A stretch of DNA of 64,000 nucleotides from Hyphomicrobiales bacterium (GCA_027487555.1 JAIYDI010000048.1:59268-123267), one strand, 5' to 3'. Numbered from the stretch's first letter, positions 26,613-35,386 are shown. Numbers and translations: made by a program. Notes: generated by a model not told the origin, from the letters alone.

Positions 26613-26654
26613 ATGACTTTTCCGCCTCGGAGGCGCGACAAAACAGAGGCTTAG
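26613..26654 (+). CDS. Possible 13-codon micro-ORF with strong ribosome site
   Basis: AGGAGGAGTTGC precedes ATG 26613, an unusually good Shine-Dalgarno sequence, but the frame is only 13 codons (MTFPPRRRDKTEA). It contains a small GCCTC/GAGGC palindrome. It may be a leader peptide, a remnant of a former gene start, or noise. It lies in the gap before the Hsp70-like gene. Confidence 0.25.
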   Translation: MTFPPRRRDKTEA

Positions 26655-26830
26655 GGCATTTCAGCGTTGCAACCAGACTGTGAAATGACCCAAGCGCCGT
26701 GGCGCTGTCACTGAAACCGGCGCGGGGCGGGTCTTCCGCCTCGCCCCTTGCCAGCCGGGCGCGGGCTCGATAAAGACCCGCCTCCCCGGCCGGCCTGAGG
26801 CTGCCACCCCACGCGATCATGGAGGCAGTC

Positions 26831-28093
26831 ATGGCCCGCCCCGCCTGCGGCATGGATTTCGGCACGTCCAACTCCACCCTCGCCATCAGCACCGGCAATC
26901 AGCCGCCGCGCCTCGTGCCGCTCGAAAGCGGCCAGCCGACGATCCCCACGGCGCTGTTCTATTCCTTCGATACCGATGAAACGCGCTTCGGGCGCGACGC
27001 CATGCGCACCTATGTCGAGGGCGCGGATGGGCGGCTGTTGCGCGCCATCAAGAGCGTGCTCGGTACTTCGCTGTTCAACGATACGACGCGGGTGAAGCGC
27101 CGGCTGCTCGGCTTCGGCGATATTGTCGCGACCTTCATCGCCGAGGTGAAGGCGCGGGCCGAGGCGGATCTCGGCCACGAAATCGACCGGCTGGTCTGCG
27201 GGCGCCCGGTGCGCTTTGTCGATGATGACGACGCGGCCGACAGGGTGGCGCAAGGCCAGCTGGAAGCGGCGCTGCGGCAGGCCGGCTATCACGACATCGC
27301 CTTCCAGTTCGAGCCGATCGCGGCCGCGCTCGATTACGAGCAGAACGTCACCCGCGAGGAGATTGGTATCGTCGCCGATATCGGCGGGGGCACATCCGAC
27401 TTCACCGTGATCCGGCTGTCGCCCGAGCGCGCCCGCAGTGCCGACCGCAAGGCGGATATCCTCTCGACCGGCGGCGTGCATGTGGGCGGCACCGATCTCG
27501 ACCGTCTCCTGTCGCTGCGCAAGGTGATGCCGCTATTGGGCTATGGCACGCTCACCGCCGACGGCAAGCGGCCGGTGCCGTCCTCGCCCTATGTCGATCT
27601 CGCCACCTGGCACCGCATCAACCGGCTCTATGGCGCGCCAGTCATGGCCGAACTCACCTCGACCCACAAGGAAGCGGCCGATCCGAAACGGATCGAGAAG
27701 CTAATCGCCATTGTCGAGGGCCGGCTCGGTCATGCGCTCGCCGCGCGGGTCGAGGATGTAAAGATCGCGCTCAGCGATGCCGATGTGGCGCGCTTCAGCT
27801 TTCATGCCGACGATGTCGCACTCGATGCGCCGGTCAGCCGCGACGATCTCGATGCGGCCATTGCTGGCGCGGCGCGAAAGATCGCGGATGCCGCGCATGA
27901 GACGCTCAAGCGCGCGGGGATCGGTGCCGATGCCGTCGATACGCTGATCGTGACCGGCGGCACAACCCGGGTGCCGGCTGTGTCCGAGGTGCTGAGCGAG
28001 CTGTTCCCGGCGGCGCGGCGGGTGGCAACCGATGCCTTCGGCAGCGTCGGGCTCGGCCTCGCCATCGAGGCGGGGCGCCGCTTCGGGAATTGA
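26831..28093 (+). CDS. Hsp70-like (YegD-type) ATPase without substrate-binding domain
   Basis: Encodes 420 aa. Actin/Hsp70 nucleotide-binding fold: phosphate loop 1 GMDFGTSNSTLAI, phosphate loop 2 IVADIGGGTSDFTVI, connect/adenosine region TLIVTGGTTRVPAVSEVL. It stops after the nucleotide-binding domain, as in E. coli YegD (about 450 aa), so it lacks the peptide-binding domain of DnaK. Role unknown; possibly a chaperone-like ATPase. ATG 26831 has TGGAGG 6 bases upstream. It stands alone between small-protein genes and a secreted protein gene. Confidence 0.88.
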   Translation: MARPACGMDFGTSNSTLAISTGNQPPRLVPLESGQPTIPTALFYSFDTDETRFGRDAMRTYVEGADGRLLRAIKSVLGTSLFNDTTRVKRRLLGFGDIVATFIAEVKARAEADLGHEIDRLVCGRPVRFVDDDDAADRVAQGQLEAALRQAGYHDIAFQFEPIAAALDYEQNVTREEIGIVADIGGGTSDFTVIRLSPERARSADRKADILSTGGVHVGGTDLDRLLSLRKVMPLLGYGTLTADGKRPVPSSPYVDLATWHRINRLYGAPVMAELTSTHKEAADPKRIEKLIAIVEGRLGHALAARVEDVKIALSDADVARFSFHADDVALDAPVSRDDLDAAIAGAARKIADAAHETLKRAGIGADAVDTLIVTGGTTRVPAVSEVLSELFPAARRVATDAFGSVGLGLAIEAGRRFGN

Positions 28094-28176
28094 CGGAAGC
28101 GGCCATTTTTCCGACAGGCTTGCCCGGCGTAAGGTTGATTTCGCCCGCGCCGTGATTCCCCAGGAGGCTCTCCCCG

Positions 28177-28671
28177 ATGCTGAAGCAGCTGCTCGCGCCG
28201 CTCATCCTGTTGATGCCGACGGCCGCAGCCGGCGAGACCTGGCATTTCGAAGACGCGCAGGTGCCGATCGCCTATGTCGACAATGGCGCGGCGCAGTTCC
28301 AGTTCGCCTGTCGCGGCGGCGATCTTGCCATGGGGTTCTGGGTACGCTCGCCGGAGCGGGCTGTCTCTGGCGCGCAGGCGATGAACATCGCGATTTTACC
28401 CGATGCCAAGGAAGGCGCGAAGATCGGCAGCGCGGCAGGGACCAGCTTCGCGCAGGACATGCCGCTGATCCATTCCGATGGCAGTTCGATGATCGTGCGC
28501 GGGCCGGTGGCGCAGCAATGGGCGCGCATCGCGCAGGGCGCGAAACAGGCGATGAGTGTCGCCTTCGTGCACCGCAATCAGAAGGGCGCGCTCGAGGTCT
28601 ACGACACCAACCGCTTCGGAGCCCAGGGCTCGGCCTCGGCCATCAAGCGGGTCCTCGCGCGCTGCGGGTAA
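28177..28671 (+). CDS. Secreted protein of unknown function
   Basis: Encodes 164 aa with a signal peptide (MLKQLLAPLILLMPTAAAGE, cleavage near 18) and a mature part that is probably a beta-sandwich: WHFEDAQVPIAYVDNGAAQFQFAC, RGPVAQQWARIAQGAKQAM and VAFVHRNQKGALEVYDTNRFG. Two cysteines (near 45 and the penultimate residue) could form a disulfide. No family recognised. Strong ribosome site CAGGAGGC before ATG 28177. Confidence 0.65.
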   Translation: MLKQLLAPLILLMPTAAAGETWHFEDAQVPIAYVDNGAAQFQFACRGGDLAMGFWVRSPERAVSGAQAMNIAILPDAKEGAKIGSAAGTSFAQDMPLIHSDGSSMIVRGPVAQQWARIAQGAKQAMSVAFVHRNQKGALEVYDTNRFGAQGSASAIKRVLARCG

Positions 28672-28827
28672 GGCAGGTCCGCATGGGTGGCGCTTGCTGA
28701 TATGGGCGTGAGCCGGTAGATAGCCCGCAGATCGCGGCGTTTTCCGCCCGCCGACGCCATCCGGGCCCGTCCCGTTCCGCTCTTTTTGCCGCGCTGCCCG
28801 ATATCGGCGCCGGCCATGGACCTCCTC

Positions 28828-30450
28828 ATGATCCGGCTCGAAAACATCTCGAAGCAGAACGGCAAGCAGATCATCTTCATCGAGGCCTCGGCTTCGCTGC
28901 TCAAGGGCGAGAAGGTCGGGCTGGTGGGGCCGAATGGCGCGGGCAAGACGACATTGTTCCGCATGATCATCGGCGAGGAACTGCCCGACGAGGGTCAGGT
29001 GGCCGTCGATAAGGGCGTGTCGATTGGCTATTTCAGCCAGGATGTCGGCGAAATGTCGGGCCGTCCGGTCGTCGCCGAGGTGATGGATGGGGCAGGGCCG
29101 GTCAGCGAGCTGATGGCCGAAATGGCGGTTCTGGAAGCGGCGATGGCCGATCCGGATCAGGCCGACCGCATGGACGAGATCATCACCCGCTATGGCGAGG
29201 TGCAGGGGCGTTTCCAGGAACTCGACGGCTATTCGCTCGATGGCCGTGCGCGCGAAGTGCTGGCGGGCCTGGGGTTTTCGCCCGAAATGGTGGATGGCGA
29301 TGTCGGCGCGCTCTCGGGCGGGTGGAAAATGCGTGTGGCGCTTGCCCGTATTCTACTCATGGCGCCCGACGTGCTGCTGCTCGACGAACCCTCCAACCAT
29401 CTCGATATCGAAAGCCTGATCTGGCTCGAGGCCTTCCTCAAGGGCTATTCGGGCGCCATCCTGATGACCTCGCATGACCGCGAGTTCCTCAACCGCATCG
29501 TCAACAAGATCGTCGAGATCGATGGCGGGTCGCTCACCTCGTACACTGGCGACTATGATTTCTACACCGGGCAGCGGACCTTGGCCGACAAGCAGCAGCA
29601 GGCGCAGTTCGAGCGCCAGCAGGCGATGCTGGCGAAAGAGATCGCCTTCATCGAGCGCTTCAAGGCGCGCGCCAGCCATGCCGCGCAGGTGCAGAGCCGG
29701 GTGAAAAAGCTCGACAAGATCGACCGCGTCGAGCCGCCCAAGCGGCGCCAGACCATCGCCTTCGAGTTCCGCCCGGCGCCGCGCTCGGGCGAGGATGTGG
29801 TGATGCTGAAGCAGGTGGCAAAGCGCTATGGCAGCCGTTCGATCTATGATGGCTTCGATTTCCACATCCGCCGGCAGGAGCGCTGGTGCATCATGGGCGT
29901 CAATGGCGCGGGGAAATCGACGTTGCTGAAGCTCGTCGCCGGTGCCGCCGAGCCCGACGAAGGCACTGTCGCGCGCGGCCCGAGCGTCAAGCTGGGCTAT
30001 TTCGCCCAGCACGCCATGGATCTGCTCGATGGCGACCGCACGGTGTTCGAAACCCTGCAGGACAGCTTCCCGCAGGCGGGGCAGGCGCCGCTCCGGGCGC
30101 TCGCCGGGTGTTTCGGGTTTTCGGGCGACGAGATCGAGAAGAAGTGCCGGGTGCTGTCGGGTGGCGAAAAGGCACGGCTGGTGATGGCGCTCTTGCTGTT
30201 CGATCCGCCGAACCTGCTCGTCCTCGACGAGCCCACCAACCATCTCGATATCGCCACCAAGCAGATGCTGATCGCCGCGCTCGCGCAGTACGAGGGCACC
30301 ATGCTGTTCGTCTCGCACGACCGGCATTTCCTCGCGGCGCTCTCCAACCGTGTGCTGGAGCTGACGCCCGAGGGCATCCACACATTCGGCGGCGGCTATA
30401 CGGAATATGTCATCAGCACCGGGCAGGAAGCGCCGGGCTTGAGGAGCTAA
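28828..30450 (+). CDS. ABC-F family ATPase (ribosome-associated)
   Basis: Encodes 540 aa with two ABC domains and no transmembrane part. Walker A motifs are GPNGAGKTT and GVNGAGKST; signatures are LSGGWKMRV and LSGGEKARL; Walker B motifs are LLLDEPSNHLD and LVLDEPTNHLD. The inter-domain linker (about 240-315, ADKQQQAQFERQQAM, VQSRVKKLDKIDRVEPPKRR) fits the P-site tRNA-interaction motif of ABC-F translation factors (Uup/EttA/YheS type). It probably rescues or tunes stalled ribosomes. The start is uncertain between MDLL (28816) and MIRLENISKQ (28828); the latter is the common family start. Confidence 0.93.
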   Translation: MIRLENISKQNGKQIIFIEASASLLKGEKVGLVGPNGAGKTTLFRMIIGEELPDEGQVAVDKGVSIGYFSQDVGEMSGRPVVAEVMDGAGPVSELMAEMAVLEAAMADPDQADRMDEIITRYGEVQGRFQELDGYSLDGRAREVLAGLGFSPEMVDGDVGALSGGWKMRVALARILLMAPDVLLLDEPSNHLDIESLIWLEAFLKGYSGAILMTSHDREFLNRIVNKIVEIDGGSLTSYTGDYDFYTGQRTLADKQQQAQFERQQAMLAKEIAFIERFKARASHAAQVQSRVKKLDKIDRVEPPKRRQTIAFEFRPAPRSGEDVVMLKQVAKRYGSRSIYDGFDFHIRRQERWCIMGVNGAGKSTLLKLVAGAAEPDEGTVARGPSVKLGYFAQHAMDLLDGDRTVFETLQDSFPQAGQAPLRALAGCFGFSGDEIEKKCRVLSGGEKARLVMALLLFDPPNLLVLDEPTNHLDIATKQMLIAALAQYEGTMLFVSHDRHFLAALSNRVLELTPEGIHTFGGGYTEYVISTGQEAPGLRS

Positions 30451-30481
30451 ATCCGCTCACAGCCGCCGATATTTGGTTTGA

Positions 30482-30509
30482 CCTCATCCAGAGCCTGTCG
30501 AAGGATGCG
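30482..30509. repeat. Dispersed palindrome fragment (CCTCATCC...AAGGATG type)
   Basis: Contains AGCCTGTCGAAGGATG, matching the reverse complement of the palindrome at 31421-31450 except at its left arm. Such short repeats are common between genes in alphaproteobacteria. Confidence 0.6.
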
Positions 30510-30550
30510 GCCCGCATTGCGCTTTCCGCCCTTTTTTATCGAGACCCCAC

Positions 30551-31372
30551 ATGACCACGCCCGCCCGCCCGATCAGCCGCGTCGGCCTCAAGTACAGCAT
30601 GGTCGAGGAGCCTGCGCTGTCGCTCGGCGAAAAGTTCCAGCTGCTCCGTGATCTCGGCTTCGATGGCGTCGAGCTCGATGCGCCGAACGAATTCGACCGC
30701 GACCAGGTTCTGCGGGCACGCGAAAAGAGCGGCCTCGAGATTCCGGGCGTGATCAACTCGGCGCATTGGCCGCTGCCCTTGACCTCGCCCGATCCGGACG
30801 TGCGGAAGCAATCGATCGCCGCATCCCGCGTCGCGCTCGAAAACGCACGGGACTATGGCGCGACCACCATGCTGCTGGTGCCGGGCGTGGTGGATGCCAA
30901 CACCTCCTATGCCCGCGCCTGGGATCTGGCGCGAGAGGGCGTTGCGGCGCTGCTCGATACCGCCGCCGAAACCGGCGTGAAGATCGCTATAGAAAACGTC
31001 TGGAACAATTTCCTGTTGAGCCCGCTCGAAGCGGCGCGCTTCATCGACAGCTTCGAAAGTCCGCTGGTCGGCTGGTATTTCGATGTCGGCAATGTCCTGC
31101 GCTATGGCCGCCCGGCGCATTGGATCGAGGCGCTGGGGCCGCGCATCCTCAAGCTCGACGCCAAGGAATACAGCCTCGCAAAGATGAACGAGACCGGCAT
31201 CTGGACGGGCTTCGATGTCGATTTGGGCGATGGCGATTGCAACTGGGCTGAGGTCAACGCCGCGCTGCGCGCCGTCGGCTATTCCGGCTGGGCCTCGGCG
31301 GAAGTGCTGGGCGGCGACCGCATGCGGCTGGCTGAAATCCGCCGCCGGATGGAGCTTATTACCGGGGCGTGA
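30551..31372 (+). CDS. Sugar phosphate isomerase/epimerase-family TIM barrel
   Basis: Encodes 273 aa with the xylose-isomerase-like fold (AP_endonuc_2): GLKYSMV, LRDLGFDGVELDAP, IPGVINSAHWPL, MLLVPGVVD, KIAIENVWNNFLLSP with a catalytic Glu, VGWYFDVGNVL with a metal-binding Asp, ILKLDAKEY and SGWASAEVLGG. The pattern of metal ligands (Glu/Asp/His/Glu) is partly visible, so a divalent-metal isomerase or epimerase of a keto-sugar is likely; the substrate is unknown. ATG at 30551 directly follows the repeat and lacks a strong ribosome site. A second family member lies at 31658-32530. Confidence 0.85.
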   Translation: MTTPARPISRVGLKYSMVEEPALSLGEKFQLLRDLGFDGVELDAPNEFDRDQVLRAREKSGLEIPGVINSAHWPLPLTSPDPDVRKQSIAASRVALENARDYGATTMLLVPGVVDANTSYARAWDLAREGVAALLDTAAETGVKIAIENVWNNFLLSPLEAARFIDSFESPLVGWYFDVGNVLRYGRPAHWIEALGPRILKLDAKEYSLAKMNETGIWTGFDVDLGDGDCNWAEVNAALRAVGYSGWASAEVLGGDRMRLAEIRRRMELITGA

Positions 31373-31420
31373 GAACGCCACTCGGCCATAGGCCTCAGGG
31401 CCTTCTCCCGACGGACCGGA

Positions 31421-31450
31421 CCTCGTCCTTCGACAGGCTCAGGATGAGGT
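31421..31450. repeat. Dispersed palindrome CCTCGTCCT / AGGATGAGG
   Basis: Arms CCTCGTCCT and AGGATGAGG (9 bp with one G-U pair) enclose TCGACAGGCTC. The reverse complement, CCTCATCCTGAGCCTGTC, is the familiar dispersed alphaproteobacterial intergenic palindrome. A truncated copy is at 30482-30509. Confidence 0.65.
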
Positions 31451-31490
31451 CCTGGTTGAGCGCCGACCTTGCCGGGCTCTCAGTTGGCGA

Positions 31491-31637
31491 CCCTCCACCG
31501 TTTACGGGGGAGGGTGCCCGCAGGGCGGGTGGGGGGTGCAAGGGGCACTGATTTATACCGAGAGGGCAAAGGCTTAGCGCAAGTGGCACCCCTCACCCGG
31601 CGCTCCGCGCCACCCTCTCCCGCAGGCGGGAGAGGGA
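31491..31637. repeat. Intergenic mosaic repeat, copy B
   Basis: Opens with CCCTCCACCGTTTACGGG, then GGGTGGGGGGTGC, AGCGCAAGTGGCACCCC and CACCCTCTCCCGCAGGCGGG. Shares these blocks with copies at 14909-15113 and 35242-35386. It fills most of the gap between two convergent epimerase-type genes. Confidence 0.8.
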
Positions 31638-31657
31638 AAGAAAGAGGCGCGCGTCCC

Positions 31658-32530
31658 TCACTCCTCCCACATGCGGCGGAAGGCGTTGAGGCCGGCCTCG
31701 ATGCCGAACAGCGTTGGCTCGTTGGCCTCGTATTCAAGCGAGATGAAGCCGTCATAACCCGAGGCCTTGATCGCCCGGACAATCGCCTCGGTCGGCAGAT
31801 CGCCATAGCCGAAGATCGACCCGCGGATGAACTGCCCGCCCAGAGTCGTGAGCCAGCCCGGGCCCGGCTCGGCGCGGCGCTTGTAGAAATCCTTGATGTG
31901 CACGAAGCTTGCATGCGGTAGTGCGGCGCGGGTTGCGACCAGCCCATCCTCGTCGACACATTCGAAATTGCCCACATCCACTGTGAAACGAAAATTCGGC
32001 CGGTCGACGGCAGCGATCAACTGGTTGATCCGCGCGCTGCCATTGATGAAGAAGCCGTGGTCCTCGACGCTCGTCGTCACTCCGTAGCCGGCGGCGAAAT
32101 CGGCGATCTCACGGCAGGTATCGATGATCCTGGGCAATTCGCGCTCGACATGCATTGGGTCGGTGGGCCGGAGCGACCATGGCACGACATCGTGCCGCAG
32201 GAATCGCGCGCCCAGGTCGGCGGTCATCGCGACATGGCGCTTCACGAGATCGACCTGCTGGTCGCGGTCCTCGCCGATGAAACTCGCGCCGAGGCAGATG
32301 CCGGAAATCGCGACGCCCGTCGCGGACGCTGCCGCCCGCAGACGGCACAGCATGGCGTCGTCGGCGCTCAGGTCGTAGCCGGTCTCCGCGCCGCCAGGTG
32401 CGACACTGAACGCGGCGATCTCGATATGCCGCGCCGCTTTCGACCGCAGCCAGTCGAACATTGCTTCAGCGCTGAGTTCGCCCGAAGCGAGCAGCGGCTT
32501 GAAGCTGTAGGAGGACACTCCGAGTTGCAT
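31658..32530 (-). CDS. Sugar phosphate isomerase/epimerase-family TIM barrel
   Basis: Encodes 290 aa, xylose-isomerase-like barrel: QLGVSSYSFKPLL, IEIAAFSVAPGG, GVAISGICLGASF, ARFLRHDVVPWSLRP, VTTSVEDHGFFINGS (Glu), FRFTVDVGNFECVDE (Asp), SFVHIKDFYKR (His) and DGFISLEYEANEP (Glu). These four ligands fit the divalent metal site of this superfamily. It is divergent from the GMC oxidoreductase and related in fold to the gene at 30551. ATG 32530; an upstream in-frame start at 32593 would be inside the shared promoter. Substrate unknown. Confidence 0.85.
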   Translation of the reverse strand: MQLGVSSYSFKPLLASGELSAEAMFDWLRSKAARHIEIAAFSVAPGGAETGYDLSADDAMLCRLRAAASATGVAISGICLGASFIGEDRDQQVDLVKRHVAMTADLGARFLRHDVVPWSLRPTDPMHVERELPRIIDTCREIADFAAGYGVTTSVEDHGFFINGSARINQLIAAVDRPNFRFTVDVGNFECVDEDGLVATRAALPHASFVHIKDFYKRRAEPGPGWLTTLGGQFIRGSIFGYGDLPTEAIVRAIKASGYDGFISLEYEANEPTLFGIEAGLNAFRRMWEE

Positions 32531-32580
32531 GGCAGGCGCTCCAGCTTGAAAACCGACTCTACGGCGCGAGGATGGCTTTA

Positions 32581-32620
32581 CATGCCAATTCAAACTATTG
32601 ATACCAATTGAATACCAGCA
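32581..32620. promoter_or_regulatory. Palindromic operator candidate in the epimerase/GMC divergent region
   Basis: ATTG-ATAC-CAAT (32597-32608) is flanked by ATTCAA (from 32588) and TTGAAT (to 32612), forming nested inverted repeats, and ATACCA is repeated at 32602 and 32613. The core resembles TTGGTATACCAA operators of GntR-family regulators. No regulator gene lies beside it. Confidence 0.45.
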
Positions 32621-32633
32621 TTTTCAACGGACC

Positions 32634-34127
32634 ATGGCCATGCCCCCTCTCTCGGCCGATGTCGTGATCGTCGGCAGCGGCCCGACGGGATCCGCCTATG
32701 CGCGCATCATTCGCCGTGACTGGCCGGAGGCCCGCATCCTGATGGTCGAGGCTGGCCCGAAGATCCTGCCGAAAGCCGGCGCGCATCTCGACAATATCGC
32801 CGACCTCAAGGAGCGCGGCGCACTCGAGGTGCTGGCACAGGGTGGTGAGCGCGTGCCGCGGACGCCCATCACCGAAAAAGAGTGGGAAGCCCGCCGCGCC
32901 GGGGGCTTCGATGCCTCGTACTTGCGGCGCTCCGGACTGTTCATCGCCAATGATGCCGACCCGCAGGAGAGCCTGTTCGCCGGGTTCTCGGCAGCCAATG
33001 TCGGTGGCATGGGCACGAAATGGTCGACCGGCACGCCGACGCCGTCGCGGCGCGAGCGCGTGCCCTTCATCGCTGCCGCCGAGATGGAGGCCGCGATCGG
33101 GGTGGGTGAGTGGTTGCTCGGCACCAACACGGATCCGCGCGCCGGTGACCCGGTGGCGGCTGCGTTGCGCGCCCGGCTCGGCGCGGTGTTCAACTCTGGT
33201 CGGACACCCGATCGGCTGGTGGCCCCCATGCCGCTCGCCGCGACGCCCGAAGGCGATGGCCTCCGCTACCACGGTACCGACGTGATCCTCGGGCCGATGG
33301 TGGACGAGCCCGAAGAGGGCTTCCAGATTCTCGCCAATACCGCCTGCCGCCGCATCCTCTATGCGGGCAGCAAGGTGACGGGTGTCGAGCTTGGCCAGCC
33401 GGGCGCGGTGGAGAGCGTCGTGGTTGCGGTGGGCGCCGCGGTGGTGGCGGGCGATTCACTGCACACGCCGCAGCTGCTCCATGCCTCGGGCATCCGCCCC
33501 GCCGCGCTCGGGCGCTATCTGAACGACCACTATCTCATCTCGCAGATATCTGAGCTCCATGCCGAGGGCGTGCTCCGCTCGATGAGCTGGATCCCGGCGA
33601 CCGACGACTTCCCGTTTTCGGTGACCGTCGCGCCCACGAGCCTTCACGCCATGCCGGGTTCGGGAGAAATGACCGGCCAGCCGGTGGGCATGGGCGTGTT
33701 CTGCCCCGCCGATCTCGACCCCGAGAACCGCGTGGTGTTCGACGACAGCCGTCGCGATTGGCTTGGGCTCCCCGGCATTTCGATCAAGTGGCGGCCATCC
33801 GAGGCGGATCGGGTCCGGCAGCAACAGGCTAAGGCGGTTGCGTGGCAGATCGCCGATATCATCGGGCGGCCGGCGCCGGGCTTTGCCACCATCGTGCTGC
33901 CGGTCGGCAGTTCGCTGCATTACCAGGGCAGCGTGCGGATGGGCGCAACGGACGATGGCACCAGCGTCTGCGACCCGACGAGCCGCGTCTGGGGCTTCGA
34001 CAATCTGCATGTGGCGGGCAATGGCGTCATCCCCACGATGACGGCGACCAACCCGACGCTCTATTCGGTGGCGCTCGCGACGTTCGGCGCGCGCCGCATC
34101 GCGCAGGAACGCCGCCGCCCGGCCTGA
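32634..34127 (+). CDS. GMC-family FAD-dependent oxidoreductase
   Basis: Encodes 497 aa. The Rossmann FAD motif is VVIVGSGPTGSAYA near the N-terminus, and the GMC/glucose-oxidase-type C-terminal domain has SSLHYQGSVRMG (catalytic His) and GNGVIPTMTATNPT. There is no Tat or Sec signal, unlike periplasmic sugar 3-dehydrogenases of this family, so it may act in the cytoplasm or depend on a partner. Likely substrates are a sugar or sugar alcohol. Two nearby ATGs (32634, 32640); the first is used. It forms an operon with the Gfo/Idh/MocA gene 11 bases downstream. Confidence 0.85.
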   Translation: MAMPPLSADVVIVGSGPTGSAYARIIRRDWPEARILMVEAGPKILPKAGAHLDNIADLKERGALEVLAQGGERVPRTPITEKEWEARRAGGFDASYLRRSGLFIANDADPQESLFAGFSAANVGGMGTKWSTGTPTPSRRERVPFIAAAEMEAAIGVGEWLLGTNTDPRAGDPVAAALRARLGAVFNSGRTPDRLVAPMPLAATPEGDGLRYHGTDVILGPMVDEPEEGFQILANTACRRILYAGSKVTGVELGQPGAVESVVVAVGAAVVAGDSLHTPQLLHASGIRPAALGRYLNDHYLISQISELHAEGVLRSMSWIPATDDFPFSVTVAPTSLHAMPGSGEMTGQPVGMGVFCPADLDPENRVVFDDSRRDWLGLPGISIKWRPSEADRVRQQQAKAVAWQIADIIGRPAPGFATIVLPVGSSLHYQGSVRMGATDDGTSVCDPTSRVWGFDNLHVAGNGVIPTMTATNPTLYSVALATFGARRIAQERRRPA

Positions 34128-34138
34128 GGAGATATAGG

Positions 34139-35200
34139 ATGAGCAAGCTAAAGGTTCTTGTCGTCGGGCTCGGCCAGATGGGCCGCAGTCACGCTATCGC
34201 CTACCACACGCATCCGGGTTTCGAGATTGTCGGGCTCGTCAACCGCTCGGTACCGAAAGGGCTGCCGGAGGCGCTCGCTGGATATCCGCTGCGGCAGGAT
34301 TCCGTCGCGGCGCTCGCCGAGTTCAGGCCGGACGTCGTGTCGATTTCGACCCATACCGATACCCATGCCGAAATGGCCATCGCCGCGATGGAATCGGGGG
34401 CGCATGTGTTCATCGAAAAGCCGCTCGCCGCCAATGCCGCCGATGCCGAGCGCGTCGTCGCCAAGGCCCGCGAGACGGGCAAAAAGCTCGTCGTCGGCTA
34501 TATCCTCCGCCATCACCCGTCCTGGACGCGGCTGATCGAGGAGGCGCGGAAGCTCGGCGGCCCCTACGTGTTCCGCATGAACCTCAACCAGCAGTCGAGC
34601 GGGCCGGCCTGGGCCATCCATCGGCAGATCATGCAGACCACCTCGCCCATTGTCGATTGCGGCGTGCATTATGTCGATGTGATGTGCCAGATCACTGACG
34701 CGAAGCCCGTCGAAGTGCGGGGCATGGGCGTGCGCCTTGCCGAGCAGGGGCTGCCGCAGGGCATGTACAATTACGGGCATTTCCAGGTGCTGTTCGACGA
34801 TGGCAGCGCCGGCTGGTACGAGGCCGGCTGGGGCCCGATGATGTCGGAAACGGCGTATTTCGTGAAGGACGTGATCTCGAAGAACGGCGCGGTGTCGATC
34901 GTCATGCGCGATGCGGGCGTCGGCTCGGCCGATATCAACGCCCACACGCAGACCTCGCGGATTCTGGTGCATCACGGCGAAATCGATGCCGATGGCAAGC
35001 TCACCCGCGCCGACGAATGGCTCGACATGCAGGGCGAGCCCGACCACCAGGCGCTCTGCAATCGCGAGCAGGATTTCGTCCATCGCGCCATCACCGAGGA
35101 TATCGACCTTGGGCGGCACATGGATGATGCGGTCAATTCGCTGAAAATCTGCCTTGCGGCCGATGAGAGCGTGCTGACCGGGCTGCCGGTCCGGTTGTAA
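34139..35200 (+). CDS. Gfo/Idh/MocA-family oxidoreductase
   Basis: Encodes 353 aa. The NAD(P) Rossmann fold is KVLVVGLGQMGRSHA, with the family signature VFIEKPLAANAADAE (catalytic Lys of EKP) and the substrate-domain motif SPIVDCGVHYVDVM (catalytic Asp/His). The family oxidises or reduces sugars, inositols and keto-sugars. GAGGAGA is 8 bases before ATG 34139 and follows the GMC stop closely, so the two probably form one transcript. A 3-keto-sugar reductase is plausible from context. Confidence 0.88.
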   Translation: MSKLKVLVVGLGQMGRSHAIAYHTHPGFEIVGLVNRSVPKGLPEALAGYPLRQDSVAALAEFRPDVVSISTHTDTHAEMAIAAMESGAHVFIEKPLAANAADAERVVAKARETGKKLVVGYILRHHPSWTRLIEEARKLGGPYVFRMNLNQQSSGPAWAIHRQIMQTTSPIVDCGVHYVDVMCQITDAKPVEVRGMGVRLAEQGLPQGMYNYGHFQVLFDDGSAGWYEAGWGPMMSETAYFVKDVISKNGAVSIVMRDAGVGSADINAHTQTSRILVHHGEIDADGKLTRADEWLDMQGEPDHQALCNREQDFVHRAITEDIDLGRHMDDAVNSLKICLAADESVLTGLPVRL

Positions 35201-35241
35201 CCCATCAGTCAGCGCAACGCGCCGACGCCCCAGTCGGGCTA

Positions 35242-35386
35242 CCCTCCACCGTTTACGGGGGAGGGTGGCGCATAGCGCCGGGTGGGGGGTGCCGCTTGCG
35301 CTACGCTACTGATATCGTGAGGAATTCAGCGCAAGGTGCCCCCTCACCCGCCCTTCGGGCACCCTCCCCCGCAAGCAGGAGAGGGA
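35242..35386. repeat. Intergenic mosaic repeat, copy C
   Basis: CCCTCCACCGTTTACGGG at the left, GCCGCTTGCGCTACGCTACTGA and CAGCGCAAGGTGCCCC in the middle, CCCTCCCCCGCAAGCAGGAG at the right. Both halves match copies A and B. It lies between two convergent genes. Confidence 0.8.
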
